Positions 1 to 5,186 are shown, counted from the stretch's first letter. The stretch is 5,186 nucleotides of DNA from Gemmatimonadota bacterium (GCA_029288095.1 JARFPW010000048.1:1-5186), one strand, 5' to 3'. The notes: a model not told the origin generated them from the sequence alone. Made by a program: numbers and translations.

Positions 1-404
1 GCGAGTTCGCGATCGTCGTCGTGGCTGAAGGCGCACGTCCGGCGGGTGGTGCACGGTCCGTGATCGCGAATGAGGTCGGCGAGGCCGAGCGGCTCGGCGG
101 AATCGGTCACCGGGTGGCTGCCGAACTGGGCGAGATGACCGGAAAGGAAACGCGGACGGTCGTGCTCGGACATTTGTTGCGTGGAGGCAGCCCGACCACT
201 CGCGATCGGATTCTGTCGTTGCGGTTCGGGGCGGCTGCGGTGCACGCGATCCGGGAAGGATGCATGGGTTGCATGGTCGCTCTCGATCCGCCCGAGGTTC
301 ACTATGTGCCGCTGTCACTGGTGACGAAGCGCATGAAGACGGTTCCTCTCGACTCCGACACGGTTCGCACGATTCGGGATCTGGGCATCAGTCTGGGTGA
401 CTGA
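1..404 (+). CDS. pfkA: 6-phosphofructokinase, C-terminal part (gene cut by window edge)
   Basis: The reading frame is open from base 3 and runs to a TGA at 402-404, giving the last ~133 residues of a protein usually 320-370 residues long. The GTG at 21 is internal and not the start, because the preceding codons (EFAIVV) continue the family's strand before the 'VAEGA' motif. The full phosphofructokinase signature is present at 153-209: R-x4-G-H-L-L-R-G-G-x5-D-R. By family knowledge its R, H and R match the fructose-6-phosphate ligands Arg243, His249 and Arg252 of E. coli PfkA. The enzyme phosphorylates fructose-6-phosphate in glycolysis in the cytoplasm. The tail (MVAL..P.., then a K-TVPLD stretch) resembles the mixed-substrate group III PFKs more than classical PfkA. 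The residues that decide between ATP and pyrophosphate lie outside the window, so the phosphoryl donor is undetermined. The merT-like gene follows after 38 bases. Confidence 0.93.
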   Translation, partial: EFAIVVVAEGARPAGGARSVIANEVGEAERLGGIGHRVAAELGEMTGKETRTVVLGHLLRGGSPTTRDRILSLRFGAAAVHAIREGCMGCMVALDPPEVHYVPLSLVTKRMKTVPLDSDTVRTIRDLGISLGD

Positions 405-442
405 GGGGAACTTGCGGTCGGGCCTCGTGGTTAGGCGGGGAC

Positions 443-784
443 ATGGATAAACCAGTGCTGTCGGGCGTGGGCGCGATGTCCGCCGCCCTTGGATCGATGC
501 TGTGTTGCACGGGACCCCTGGTGGCTGCATCCCTGGGCATGTCGGGGGCGGCCCTCGCGGTCATCGTACCCTACCGGCCCCTATTCGTGGTGTTGTCGGT
601 CGGGCTGTTGTGGTACGCGTTTACAGCACTCGACCGGAAGGTGGAAGCAGGCACCGAAGGCGCGTGCGACGTTGATTCCGGGCCGGCTGCTCGCCGCGCG
701 CGCCTCCTCGTTTGGGCGATGGCAGCGCTCTCCGCCATCATGCTCTCGTCACCTCTGTGGGATGACCTCGTGTTCCGTCCGTAG
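443..784 (+). CDS. merT: MerT-like heavy-metal membrane transport protein
   Basis: This 113-residue protein has the size and layout of mercuric transporter MerT: three predicted membrane helices at about residues 9-33, 37-63 and 87-105. Helix 1 carries the vicinal pair C21-C22 followed by GPL, and a PYRP-F motif (43-48) opens helix 2, as in MerT. In the family the helix-1 cysteines bind Hg(II) and pass it across the inner membrane to the cytoplasm. MerT normally has two cysteines in the loop between helices 2 and 3, but here I see one (C75), so a different metal or a changed transfer step is possible. A purine-rich stretch (433-440) lies only 2 bases before the ATG, so the ribosome site is poor. 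There is no MerP-type GMTCxxC domain, fused or adjacent. The CDF exporter gene starts 23 bases downstream and probably shares the transcript. The MerT family call is firm; mercury as substrate is inferred. Confidence 0.8.
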   Translation: MDKPVLSGVGAMSAALGSMLCCTGPLVAASLGMSGAALAVIVPYRPLFVVLSVGLLWYAFTALDRKVEAGTEGACDVDSGPAARRARLLVWAMAALSAIMLSSPLWDDLVFRP

Positions 785-807
785 GCCTGATTCCGCATCT
801 TCCCGGT

Positions 808-1740
808 ATGGGTAGCGGCGCCGATAGCCACAGTCACGATCACAACCACGGACACTTGGGCCACCTGCCACCCGGCAGCGCGTCCAACCGACGACGCCTG
901 TCGATCACGTTGGTCCTGGTCCTCCTGTACATGGTTGCCGAGTTCATCGGCGGATTGCTGACGAACTCACTCGCGCTGCTCGCGGACGCGGGACACATGC
1001 TGAGCGACGCCGCGGCCCTCGGGCTCGCGCTGTTCGCCATCTGGTTCGCTGGGCGTCCGGCCTCCTCCCGGCACACGTTTGGTTACCACCGGACGGAAAT
1101 CCTCGCAGCTCTGGTCAATGGAGCGGCACTCGTCGCGGTCGCGGGCCTCGTGTGTGTCGAGGCGGTTCAGCGAATCGGCCAGCCACCGGACGTGCAGGGC
1201 GGATTGATGACGGGGATCGCGGGCGGCGGTCTCGTGATCAACCTGGTCGGACTGTGGATCCTCCACGGGGGCCGGGAAGATAGCCTCAACGTTCGGGGCG
1301 CCTGGCTCCACGTGTTCACTGACATGCTCGGGAGCCTCCAGGCCATCGTGGCGGGGGCGCTGATTCTGTGGTTCGGCTGGACGTGGGCAGATCCCGTCGC
1401 GTCGATCCTGATCTCCGGCCTGATCGTCTATTCGGCCTGGAGCCTGCTCAAGGAGTCCGTGGCGGTTCTGATGCTGAGCGCGCCCGTGCACGTGAACGTC
1501 GATGACCTCCGGGAAGCGATCGCGTCGCTGCCGGGCGTAGTGGGCGTGTGCGACCTGCACGTCTGGACGATCACCAGCGGCATGCACTCGATGTCGGCCC
1601 ACGTAGTCGTCGAGGACGGCTGGGGAGATCGCGCAATGCTCCAACGGGTCAGGGAACTGGTCCACGAGCGGTTCGGCATCGACCATGTGACGATCCAACT
1701 GGAACCGAAGGCGTTCGACGAACCGGCACTCCGGTTCTGA
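808..1740 (+). CDS. Cation diffusion facilitator (CzcD/ZitB-type Zn/Cd/Co efflux protein)
   Basis: This is a complete 310-residue CDF transporter, the usual length for the CzcD/ZitB branch. It is an inner-membrane H+ (or K+) antiporter that exports Zn(II) and often Cd(II) or Co(II) from the cytoplasm. The N-terminus has six histidines between residues 8 and 19, a typical metal-binding tail. Six membrane helices span about residues 31-212. The two halves of the transport site are HxxxD in helix 2 (H63, D67) and HxxxD in helix 5 (H168, D172), the zinc-type ligand set. The cytoplasmic ferredoxin-like C-terminal domain (~222-302) has the family's LHVW motif (H251) plus H260 and H265 as likely regulatory metal ligands. 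The ATG at 808 is chosen because it keeps the His-rich tail; no clear Shine-Dalgarno precedes it, which suggests reading-through from the merT-like gene 23 bases upstream or a leaderless start. Its 3' end faces proline dehydrogenase with a 7-base gap. Confidence 0.95.
   Translation: MGSGADSHSHDHNHGHLGHLPPGSASNRRRLSITLVLVLLYMVAEFIGGLLTNSLALLADAGHMLSDAAALGLALFAIWFAGRPASSRHTFGYHRTEILAALVNGAALVAVAGLVCVEAVQRIGQPPDVQGGLMTGIAGGGLVINLVGLWILHGGREDSLNVRGAWLHVFTDMLGSLQAIVAGALILWFGWTWADPVASILISGLIVYSAWSLLKESVAVLMLSAPVHVNVDDLREAIASLPGVVGVCDLHVWTITSGMHSMSAHVVVEDGWGDRAMLQRVRELVHERFGIDHVTIQLEPKAFDEPALRF
1720..1737. terminator. GC-rich hairpin at convergent gene junction, possible two-way terminator
   Basis: GAACCGG (1720-1726) and CCGGTTC (1731-1737) form a perfect 7-bp stem with a 4-base CACT loop. 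It ends directly before the TGA of the CDF gene and lies 11 bases past the stop of the leftward proline dehydrogenase gene. The position suits a shared terminator for the two convergent genes, but neither strand has a T-run after the stem, so it would be a non-canonical or merely RNA-end-protecting hairpin. The stem also encodes the last CDF residues. Confidence 0.35.
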
Positions 1741-1747
1741 CGCCAGA

Positions 1748-2680
1748 TCAGCGCCCGAGCACACTCCGCATCATGAACCACACATTCGCCGGGCGCTCGG
1801 CCAGGCGCCGCATGTACCACGGGAACCAGTGGGGTCCATAGCTGATCAGGATCCGGACGGCGCAGCCCTCCGCCACGAGCCACGACTGCAGGTCTCTTCG
1901 AATACCGTATAGCATCTGGATTTCGAAGGCATCGCGCTCCAGTCCCAGGTCGTAGGCCGCCCGACGGATGTCCCCGATCAACCCACCATCGTGCGTTCCA
2001 AATCCGACCCGAACGCCCGGATCGGCCTTCGTGGCCTCGAGCAGCCGCACGGCGCGCATCATGAAGGCGCCGTTCACGTCGATCTTCTTCGGCCACGCGA
2101 TATCGGCGGATTCCCGGTAGGCGCCCTTCACCAGCCGGATCATCGGCCGCAGCGGGATCAACGACTCCAGGTCGTCTTCCGTTCGGTACAGGTAGGACTG
2201 CAGGCAGATCCCGACATTCTCGTGATCGCTCCGGATCCTGCGATACAGCTCCAGAGTGTCGTCCACATACTCCGAACCCTCCATATCGACCACGACGAGC
2301 CGGCCCGCCGCCCCGGCGCGAGTGACCACGGAACGCAGCGCGGCCTCTGCGACGTCGAGGCCGAGGTCGAGACCCAGGTGCGTCGGCTTGAGCGACAGAT
2401 CGGCCGCGAGCCCCGCACCACCGATTGCCTCCACGGCCCCCTGGTAATGGCTGGCTACGTCCTCGGCAGCCTCACGGTCGGCCACGTTCTCGCCCAACAG
2501 CGTCAGGATCGAACTCATCCCGGCTTCCTGGAGCGTCGCGGCGGCGCCAACAGCATCTTCCAGCTGTTCCCCCGGCATGAACCGGTTAACCGCACGCTGC
2601 ACGAACCGCCGATTGCCCATCTGGCGGGCCAGCCACGGGCTGGTGGAGCCACGCAGGAACATCTGACGCGCCAGGCTCAT
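1748..2680 (-). CDS. Proline dehydrogenase, monofunctional, FAD-dependent
   Basis: This complete 310-residue protein matches the length of stand-alone bacterial PRODH such as the Thermus enzyme (307). It oxidises L-proline to pyrroline-5-carboxylate with FAD and passes electrons to membrane quinone, the first step of proline catabolism. Family motifs run in order: SLKPT (K98), VVVDMEG (D132), QSYLYR (161-166), RLVKGAY (182-188), GTHD (H230), FEIQMLYG (252-259) and the C-terminal WYMRRLAER. In that last motif the Arg pair (R291, R292) and Tyr289 correspond to the residues that hold the proline carboxylate and ring. No P5C dehydrogenase domain is fused, and none is in the window, so the second step must be encoded elsewhere. 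The start is well fixed: a GGAGGAG site lies 8 bases upstream, and the ATG overlaps the upstream gene's stop as ATGA, implying translational coupling. Every key motif looks intact. Confidence 0.96.
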   Translation of the reverse strand: MSLARQMFLRGSTSPWLARQMGNRRFVQRAVNRFMPGEQLEDAVGAAATLQEAGMSSILTLLGENVADREAAEDVASHYQGAVEAIGGAGLAADLSLKPTHLGLDLGLDVAEAALRSVVTRAGAAGRLVVVDMEGSEYVDDTLELYRRIRSDHENVGICLQSYLYRTEDDLESLIPLRPMIRLVKGAYRESADIAWPKKIDVNGAFMMRAVRLLEATKADPGVRVGFGTHDGGLIGDIRRAAYDLGLERDAFEIQMLYGIRRDLQSWLVAEGCAVRILISYGPHWFPWYMRRLAERPANVWFMMRSVLGR

Positions 2681-3192
2681 GGCAGGAACTCCTCCGGGAT
2701 CGGGTGCTCATCGGTTTCGTTGCGCCAGGCGGCTCCCACGATCCACCAGCGGGTCCCATCGAAGAACAGCTGTATGCTGTTGATCCCGCGGCCTTGAATG
2801 GGCTCACCTTCGGCCTGCGCGAATTCGTAGGTGCTGAATACGTGGACCATGTTGCCGAACCGCTGCGTCACACGGTGGATCTCCGATTCGAAGAAACCAG
2901 CGGAGATATCGCCCACAGCCTCCGCGAACTGCGCGTGATCCATGATGGTCGCCCGATCCGGCGCCTCACCCTCGCCGTCCCCCAGGATTACGAAACGGGT
3001 CTCGGGAAGGTAGAGGGTGCTGTCCCGCGCCCAGTCCGGAGTCTCGCCGGCCGGAACGGAGACGATGTCGTACCAGGCGTCGAGAATCCCGTCCAGCGTC
3101 TCGACGTCTCCGGGACGCGGGGCCTGCTGGGCCGCGGCAAGAGCTGGCAGCAGGCACAACAACAGACTCGACATCTGTACAGTCTTGCGCAT
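2677..3192 (-). CDS. Secreted NTF2/SnoaL-like protein of unknown function
   Basis: The protein has 171 residues. A signal peptide is evident: basic MRK, a hydrophobic core (residues 8-20), then ALAAA before QQ with likely cleavage after A21, so the product is predicted periplasmic or exported. The mature part looks like the NTF2/SnoaL-like alpha+beta fold: an N-terminal helix with LDGILDAWYDIVS, a middle region with FFESEIHRVTQRF, and the closing strands HVFSTYEF, INSIQLFFDGTRWWIVGAAW. Many such proteins only bind small ligands, and I cannot name a substrate. A GTG nine bases upstream (3199-3201) is in frame, but I chose the ATG at 3190-3192: the purine stretch GAAGGG (minus strand, 3206-3201) is spaced 8 bases from the ATG, whereas it overlaps the GTG. 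The gene ends in a 4-base overlap with proline dehydrogenase, so the two are co-transcribed. The fold call is moderately sure; function is unknown. Confidence 0.82.
   Translation of the reverse strand: MRKTVQMSSLLLCLLPALAAAQQAPRPGDVETLDGILDAWYDIVSVPAGETPDWARDSTLYLPETRFVILGDGEGEAPDRATIMDHAQFAEAVGDISAGFFESEIHRVTQRFGNMVHVFSTYEFAQAEGEPIQGRGINSIQLFFDGTRWWIVGAAWRNETDEHPIPEEFLP
2689..2695 (-). promoter_or_regulatory. Strong ribosome binding site for proline dehydrogenase inside the upstream gene
   Basis: On the minus strand this reads GGAGGAG, 8 bases before the ATG at 2680. It lies within the last codons of the NTF2-like gene and fixes the PRODH start within a 4-base stop/start overlap (2677-2680). 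Confidence 0.75.
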
Positions 3193-3333
3193 TCGTTTCA
3201 CCCTTCAGCAGCGAATCGACCAGCGACCGGACGCAACTTATGCAGGCCTGGCGCGCCCGTCAGCGTTTCACGATTCCGGGAGCGGATCTTGCTCGAAATC
3301 TTCCCGGATTGCTGCAGACCGCAGGAGGAACGC
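3193..3333. promoter_or_regulatory. Divergent intergenic region between NTF2-like/PRODH operon and CAP lipoprotein gene
   Basis: These 141 bases must hold the promoters of both divergent units. Leftward, a weak candidate is CATAAG (-10, minus strand, 3242-3237) with CTGACG (-35, 3263-3258) at a short 15-base spacing. Rightward I find no convincing -35/-10 pair. An inverted repeat, TCCGGGA at 3275-3281 and TCCCGGA at 3302-3308 with a 20-base spacer, lies just ahead of the CAP gene's ribosome site and could be an operator or a leader hairpin. The location is certain; the individual sites are speculative. Confidence 0.35.
3323..3328 (+). promoter_or_regulatory. Ribosome binding site of the CAP-domain gene
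   Basis: AGGAGG, five bases ahead of the ATG at 3334. It decides the start: the frame stays open far upstream, through the NTF2-like gene on the other strand, but only this ATG has a good ribosome site and it is followed at once by a lipoprotein signal peptide. Confidence 0.8.
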
Positions 3334-3822
3334 ATGCACCGGAGACCTGGACAGTACGGCTTGCTGATGACCGCGGCGCTGGCCCTCAGCACAGGCTGTG
3401 GGGACGGGCTACTGCCGCCCGAGGATGAGGCCGTGGTGAACGCCGGCCCCGAAGTCGTCGAATTCGCCTCCCAGATGAACGCTCATCGCCAGTCTGAAGG
3501 ATGCGGGGTTCTCACATGGCATGACGGGGTAGCTGCCGTGGCCCAGTCACACAGTCAGGACATGGTCGATCGTGGGTTCTTCAGCCACACCAACCCCGAG
3601 GGCGACAGCCCCTGGGATCGACTGGGCGATGGCGGTGTGACCTGGAGCGGAGGCGCCGGTGAGAACATCGCCGCCGGCACTTCGGATCCGGCGACGGTAC
3701 TGAACCTGTGGTTGAACAGCTCAGGACATCGCGCCAACATCGAAAACTGCGGATTTACCCATCACGGGGTCGGGCTCGTTTCGGGCTACTGGACGCACGT
3801 GTTCGTGACTAATCCCGACTGA
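3334..3822 (+). CDS. CAP/SCP-domain lipoprotein
   Basis: This 162-residue protein begins with a basic and hydrophobic leader ending in LSTGC, so C22 is a probable lipidation site and the protein is likely anchored to a membrane on the outside of the cytoplasm. Residues ~40-160 form a bacterial CAP (cysteine-rich secretory, PR-1) domain: an N-terminal helix with MNAHR, HSQDMVDRGFFSH (73-85), GENIAAG (109-115), W126 followed by NSSGHRANI, and a final GVGL. H85, E110 and H132 correspond to cavity residues that bind divalent metal in CAP proteins; the fourth member of that tetrad, a Glu before GH in eukaryotic members, is not obvious. C57 and C139 could form a disulfide, consistent with export. 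Bacterial CAP proteins have no well-established activity; adhesion, lipid binding or envelope roles are proposed. The gene appears single, with a divergent promoter region to its left, and its 3' end overlaps the opposing aminotransferase by 14 bases. Confidence 0.93.
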   Translation: MHRRPGQYGLLMTAALALSTGCGDGLLPPEDEAVVNAGPEVVEFASQMNAHRQSEGCGVLTWHDGVAAVAQSHSQDMVDRGFFSHTNPEGDSPWDRLGDGGVTWSGGAGENIAAGTSDPATVLNLWLNSSGHRANIENCGFTHHGVGLVSGYWTHVFVTNPD

Positions 3823-4999
3823 GCGCGTCTCCCGCGGCTGCGAGGCCTGCCGCGACGTCCACTGTGGCGCCTTCCCGCTGAACGGCCTCTCCGAGAGCCG
3901 TCAGCAACAGCAGGACATTCCGTGGCCGGCACGCGTGGCCCATGCACCCGATGCGGAAGATCTTGCCCGCCAGGTCTCCGAGGCCACCCGCGATCTCGAT
4001 CCCGTGCTCGCCAAGCAACCTCCGGGTGACGGCCTTCGCGTCCACACCTTCGGGAACACGCACGGCGTTGAGGCTGGGGAGCCACCAGGCGTCCTCCGGC
4101 AGCATCTCCAGACCCATGGCCCGAACTCCGGCCTTCAGGGCGCCCGCCACCCTGAGATGTCGGGCCCAGCGCTCCTCTATCCCTTCCTCCGCGACCAGCC
4201 GCAGTGCCTCCCGCAGGGCGTAGATGTTGGAGATCGGCGCTGTGTGGTGGTAGGAACGCTCCTCGCCCCAGTAGCTCTCCAGCAGGCCGACATCCAGATA
4301 CCAGCTACGGGTCGGCTGACTGCGGTCGCGGATCTTCGCGAAGGCCCCGTCGCTGAGGGTCAACGGACTGGCTCCCGGCGGGCACGACAGGCATTTCTGC
4401 CCGCCGGAGTAGGCCACGTCGATATTCCACTCGTCCACACGCAGTTCGACGCCGCCTAGCGAGGTGACGGTGTCGGCGATCACCAGCGCTCCCACGTCGT
4501 GAGCCGCAGCCGTGAGGACGGGAACATCCGGCTGAAGGGCTCCCGTGCTTGTCTCGGCGTGGACGAACCCGAATACCGCCGGTCGATGCTTCTGCAACGC
4601 CGCCTCCACATCGTCGGGGTCCAGGGGCCGTCCCCAGGGGGCGTGCACCTGGACGACCTCACCGCCCGCCCGGCGGGCCATACTCTCCATGCGAGACCCG
4701 AAGTACCCGTTGGTGGGCACGAGCACCGTATCTCCCGGCTCCACCAGGTTGGCGAAAGCGGCCTCCATGGCCGCCGAACCCGTACCGCTCACCGGGATCG
4801 TCCAACGGTTCTCCGTTCTGAACGCATACCGCAGGAGTCTTTGCACGTCGTTCATGATCTCGAGAAACGCGGGATCGAGATGCCCGATCAGCGGCATGCT
4901 CATCGCCTGGAGGACCCGGGGATGTACATCACTCGGTCCTGGCCCCATCAGCAGCCGATCCGGCGGCTGCAGCGCAGAAATATCGGGTGGTCGATTCAT
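3809..4999 (-). CDS. Class V PLP aminotransferase, alanine/serine-glyoxylate type
   Basis: The 396-residue length is typical of bacterial AGXT-like enzymes. They move an amino group from alanine or serine to glyoxylate, making glycine, in the cytoplasm. Motifs seen in order: LLMGPGPSDVHPRV (16-29), IGHLDP (38-43), the phosphate-binding SGTGSAAMEA (71-80), EPGD and NGYFGSR (97-103), HAETSTG (147-153), IADTVTS with D176 facing the pyridine nitrogen, YSGGQKCLSCPPG with the Schiff-base lysine K202, and KIFRIGCMGH with R349 matching the substrate-carboxylate arginine (Arg360 of human AGT). The sequence cannot decide between alanine-glyoxylate, serine-glyoxylate and serine-pyruvate activity. The start at 4999 fits the family N-terminus, placing GPGPS near residue 20, but no Shine-Dalgarno is visible; the bases just upstream are C-rich on the coding strand. 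No partner gene for a glyoxylate or serine cycle lies nearby. The leader holds repeats described separately. Confidence 0.95.
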   Translation of the reverse strand: MNRPPDISALQPPDRLLMGPGPSDVHPRVLQAMSMPLIGHLDPAFLEIMNDVQRLLRYAFRTENRWTIPVSGTGSAAMEAAFANLVEPGDTVLVPTNGYFGSRMESMARRAGGEVVQVHAPWGRPLDPDDVEAALQKHRPAVFGFVHAETSTGALQPDVPVLTAAAHDVGALVIADTVTSLGGVELRVDEWNIDVAYSGGQKCLSCPPGASPLTLSDGAFAKIRDRSQPTRSWYLDVGLLESYWGEERSYHHTAPISNIYALREALRLVAEEGIEERWARHLRVAGALKAGVRAMGLEMLPEDAWWLPSLNAVRVPEGVDAKAVTRRLLGEHGIEIAGGLGDLAGKIFRIGCMGHACRPRNVLLLLTALGEAVQREGATVDVAAGLAAAGDALSRD

Positions 5000-5010
5000 G
5001 TCGGGACGGT

Positions 5011-5036
5011 CGCAAGATCTTGCAGCCTGCGCAAGA
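5011..5036. repeat. Repeated CGCAAGA motif with nested palindrome upstream of the aminotransferase gene
   Basis: CGCAAGA occurs at 5011-5017 and again at 5030-5036, a 19-base period close to two helical turns. The first copy is half of a perfect 12-bp palindrome, GCAAGATCTTGC (5012-5023). The middle TCTTGC (5018-5023) can also pair with the second GCAAGA (5031-5036) as a 6-bp stem with a 7-base loop. It lies 12-37 bases before the aminotransferase ATG, where it could act as an operator or as an mRNA hairpin near the ribosome site. It may also be chance. Confidence 0.45.
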
Positions 5037-5129
5037 AACCCCCGAATCGCCTATGGCATGAGGTCCACAGGCTGCCACAGCGTGGGCCAGGAAGCCCCGG
5101 GCACGAGTTCCGCACCTCAAGAAGCGCCG

Positions 5130-5159
5130 TTTGTAACTACAATAAAGAGACTTAGTTAA
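5130..5159 (-). promoter_or_regulatory. AT-rich island, candidate promoter for the aminotransferase gene
   Basis: Bases 5131-5160 are 22/30 A or T in an otherwise GC-rich window. On the minus strand a 4/6 -35 match, TTAACT (5159-5154), is followed after 18 bases by a 4/6 -10 match, TACAAA (5135-5130), which would give a leader of roughly 120 bases. On the plus strand TACAAT (5138-5143) is a 5/6 -10 match but has no clear -35; it could serve a gene beyond the right edge. Promoter function is likely for the region; the exact hexamers are uncertain. Confidence 0.35.
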
Positions 5160-5186
5160 CAGGATTGCGCCAGGAAGCGCCCGCTC

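Larger units (their letters stand above)
5000..5186. other. Intergenic region and likely 5' leader of the aminotransferase gene
   Basis: I see no credible gene in these 187 bases. Besides the CGCAAGA repeats and the AT-rich island, they hold an 8-bp inverted repeat, GCAGCCTG (5022-5029) with CAGGCTGC (5068-5075), which overlaps the CGCAAGA element and could close a stem-loop in a leftward transcript. A 10-base direct repeat, GCCAGGAAGC, occurs at 5086-5095 and 5169-5178. I do not recognise a glycine riboswitch, T-box or other known leader class. Bases 5161-5186 show nothing beyond the second repeat copy. Confidence 0.5.

Noticed and set aside
405..442. A MerR-type operator/promoter between the phosphofructokinase and merT-like genes
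   Set aside because: I see no dyad with the 19-20 base spaced -35/-10 typical of mer promoters, and the gap is only 38 bases.
967..1764. Long minus-strand open frame (265 codons) opposite the CDF gene
   Set aside because: Its translation has no recognisable domain and is rich in Asp, Arg and His as expected from the complement of a GC-rich gene; the CDF frame on the other strand has clear family motifs.
1991..2797. Long plus-strand open frame (268 codons) opposite proline dehydrogenase
   Set aside because: It shadows a complete, motif-rich PRODH, has no recognisable domain and crosses the PRODH/NTF2-like junction.
2704..3333. Open plus-strand frame running into the CAP gene, which could suggest a much longer protein starting at 2704
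   Set aside because: It lies opposite the NTF2-like gene, its translation is low-complexity Arg/Pro-rich shadow sequence, and the strong AGGAGG plus a lipoprotein signal peptide place the true start at 3334.
3833..3854. CGCGGC...GCCGCG inverted repeat 11 bases after the CAP gene stop, as a terminator
   Set aside because: Only 6 bp with a 10-base loop and no T-run, and it sits in GC-rich aminotransferase coding sequence where such matches are expected by chance.
4929..5120. Small minus-strand frame (63 codons) overlapping the aminotransferase start, as a possible leader peptide
   Set aside because: It extends far into the aminotransferase coding region in another frame, has no ribosome site I can see and has no recognisable content.
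4499..5159. Plus-strand open frames of 204-218 codons opposite the 5' part of the aminotransferase gene and through its leader
   Set aside because: Arg/Pro/Ser-rich complement sequence without a recognisable domain; it covers the likely promoter region, and the opposing aminotransferase is unambiguous.
5086..5178. Two copies of GCCAGGAAGC (5086-5095 and 5169-5178) as attachment sites or ends of a mobile element
   Set aside because: Only 10 bases long, with no integrase or other mobile gene in the window and no further flanking similarity; treated as chance.

Overview
This is a GC-rich bacterial chromosomal window with seven tightly packed protein genes and almost no non-coding DNA. I see no transposase, integrase, phage gene, CRISPR array, tRNA or rRNA. 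The gene mix fits a Gram-negative, free-living heterotroph: a PFK, a MerT-like protein, a CDF transporter, a monofunctional proline dehydrogenase, a CAP-domain lipoprotein and an AGXT-type aminotransferase. An environmental phylum such as Gemmatimonadota or Acidobacteriota is possible, but that is a guess from overall feel and not from a marker gene.

Left part (1-1740, all +): the 3' end of a 6-phosphofructokinase gene is followed by a small MerT-type membrane protein and then a cation diffusion facilitator (CDF) with a His-rich N-terminus. The gaps are 38 and 23 bases, so the three may be one transcript. The two transporters look like a small heavy-metal handling unit, with no MerR, MerP or MerA beside them.

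Middle part (1748-3192, all -): a secreted NTF2/SnoaL-like protein gene overlaps the start of a complete proline dehydrogenase gene by 4 bases. This is a two-gene operon read leftward. It ends 7 bases from the CDF gene, and a GC-rich hairpin sits at that convergent junction.

Right part (3193-5186): a 141-base divergent intergenic region leads rightward into a CAP/SCP-domain lipoprotein gene. That gene's 3' end overlaps by 14 bases the 3' end of a leftward class V aminotransferase gene (alanine/serine-glyoxylate type). Upstream of the aminotransferase are about 190 non-coding bases. They hold a repeated CGCAAGA motif, a nested palindrome, a longer inverted repeat and an AT-rich island that is the best promoter candidate in the window.

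The families are all known, and I found no clear evidence of a new defence, mobile or biosynthetic system. The points most worth a second look are the MerT-like/CDF pair, the coupling of a secreted NTF2-like protein to proline dehydrogenase, and the repeat-rich leader of the aminotransferase gene.
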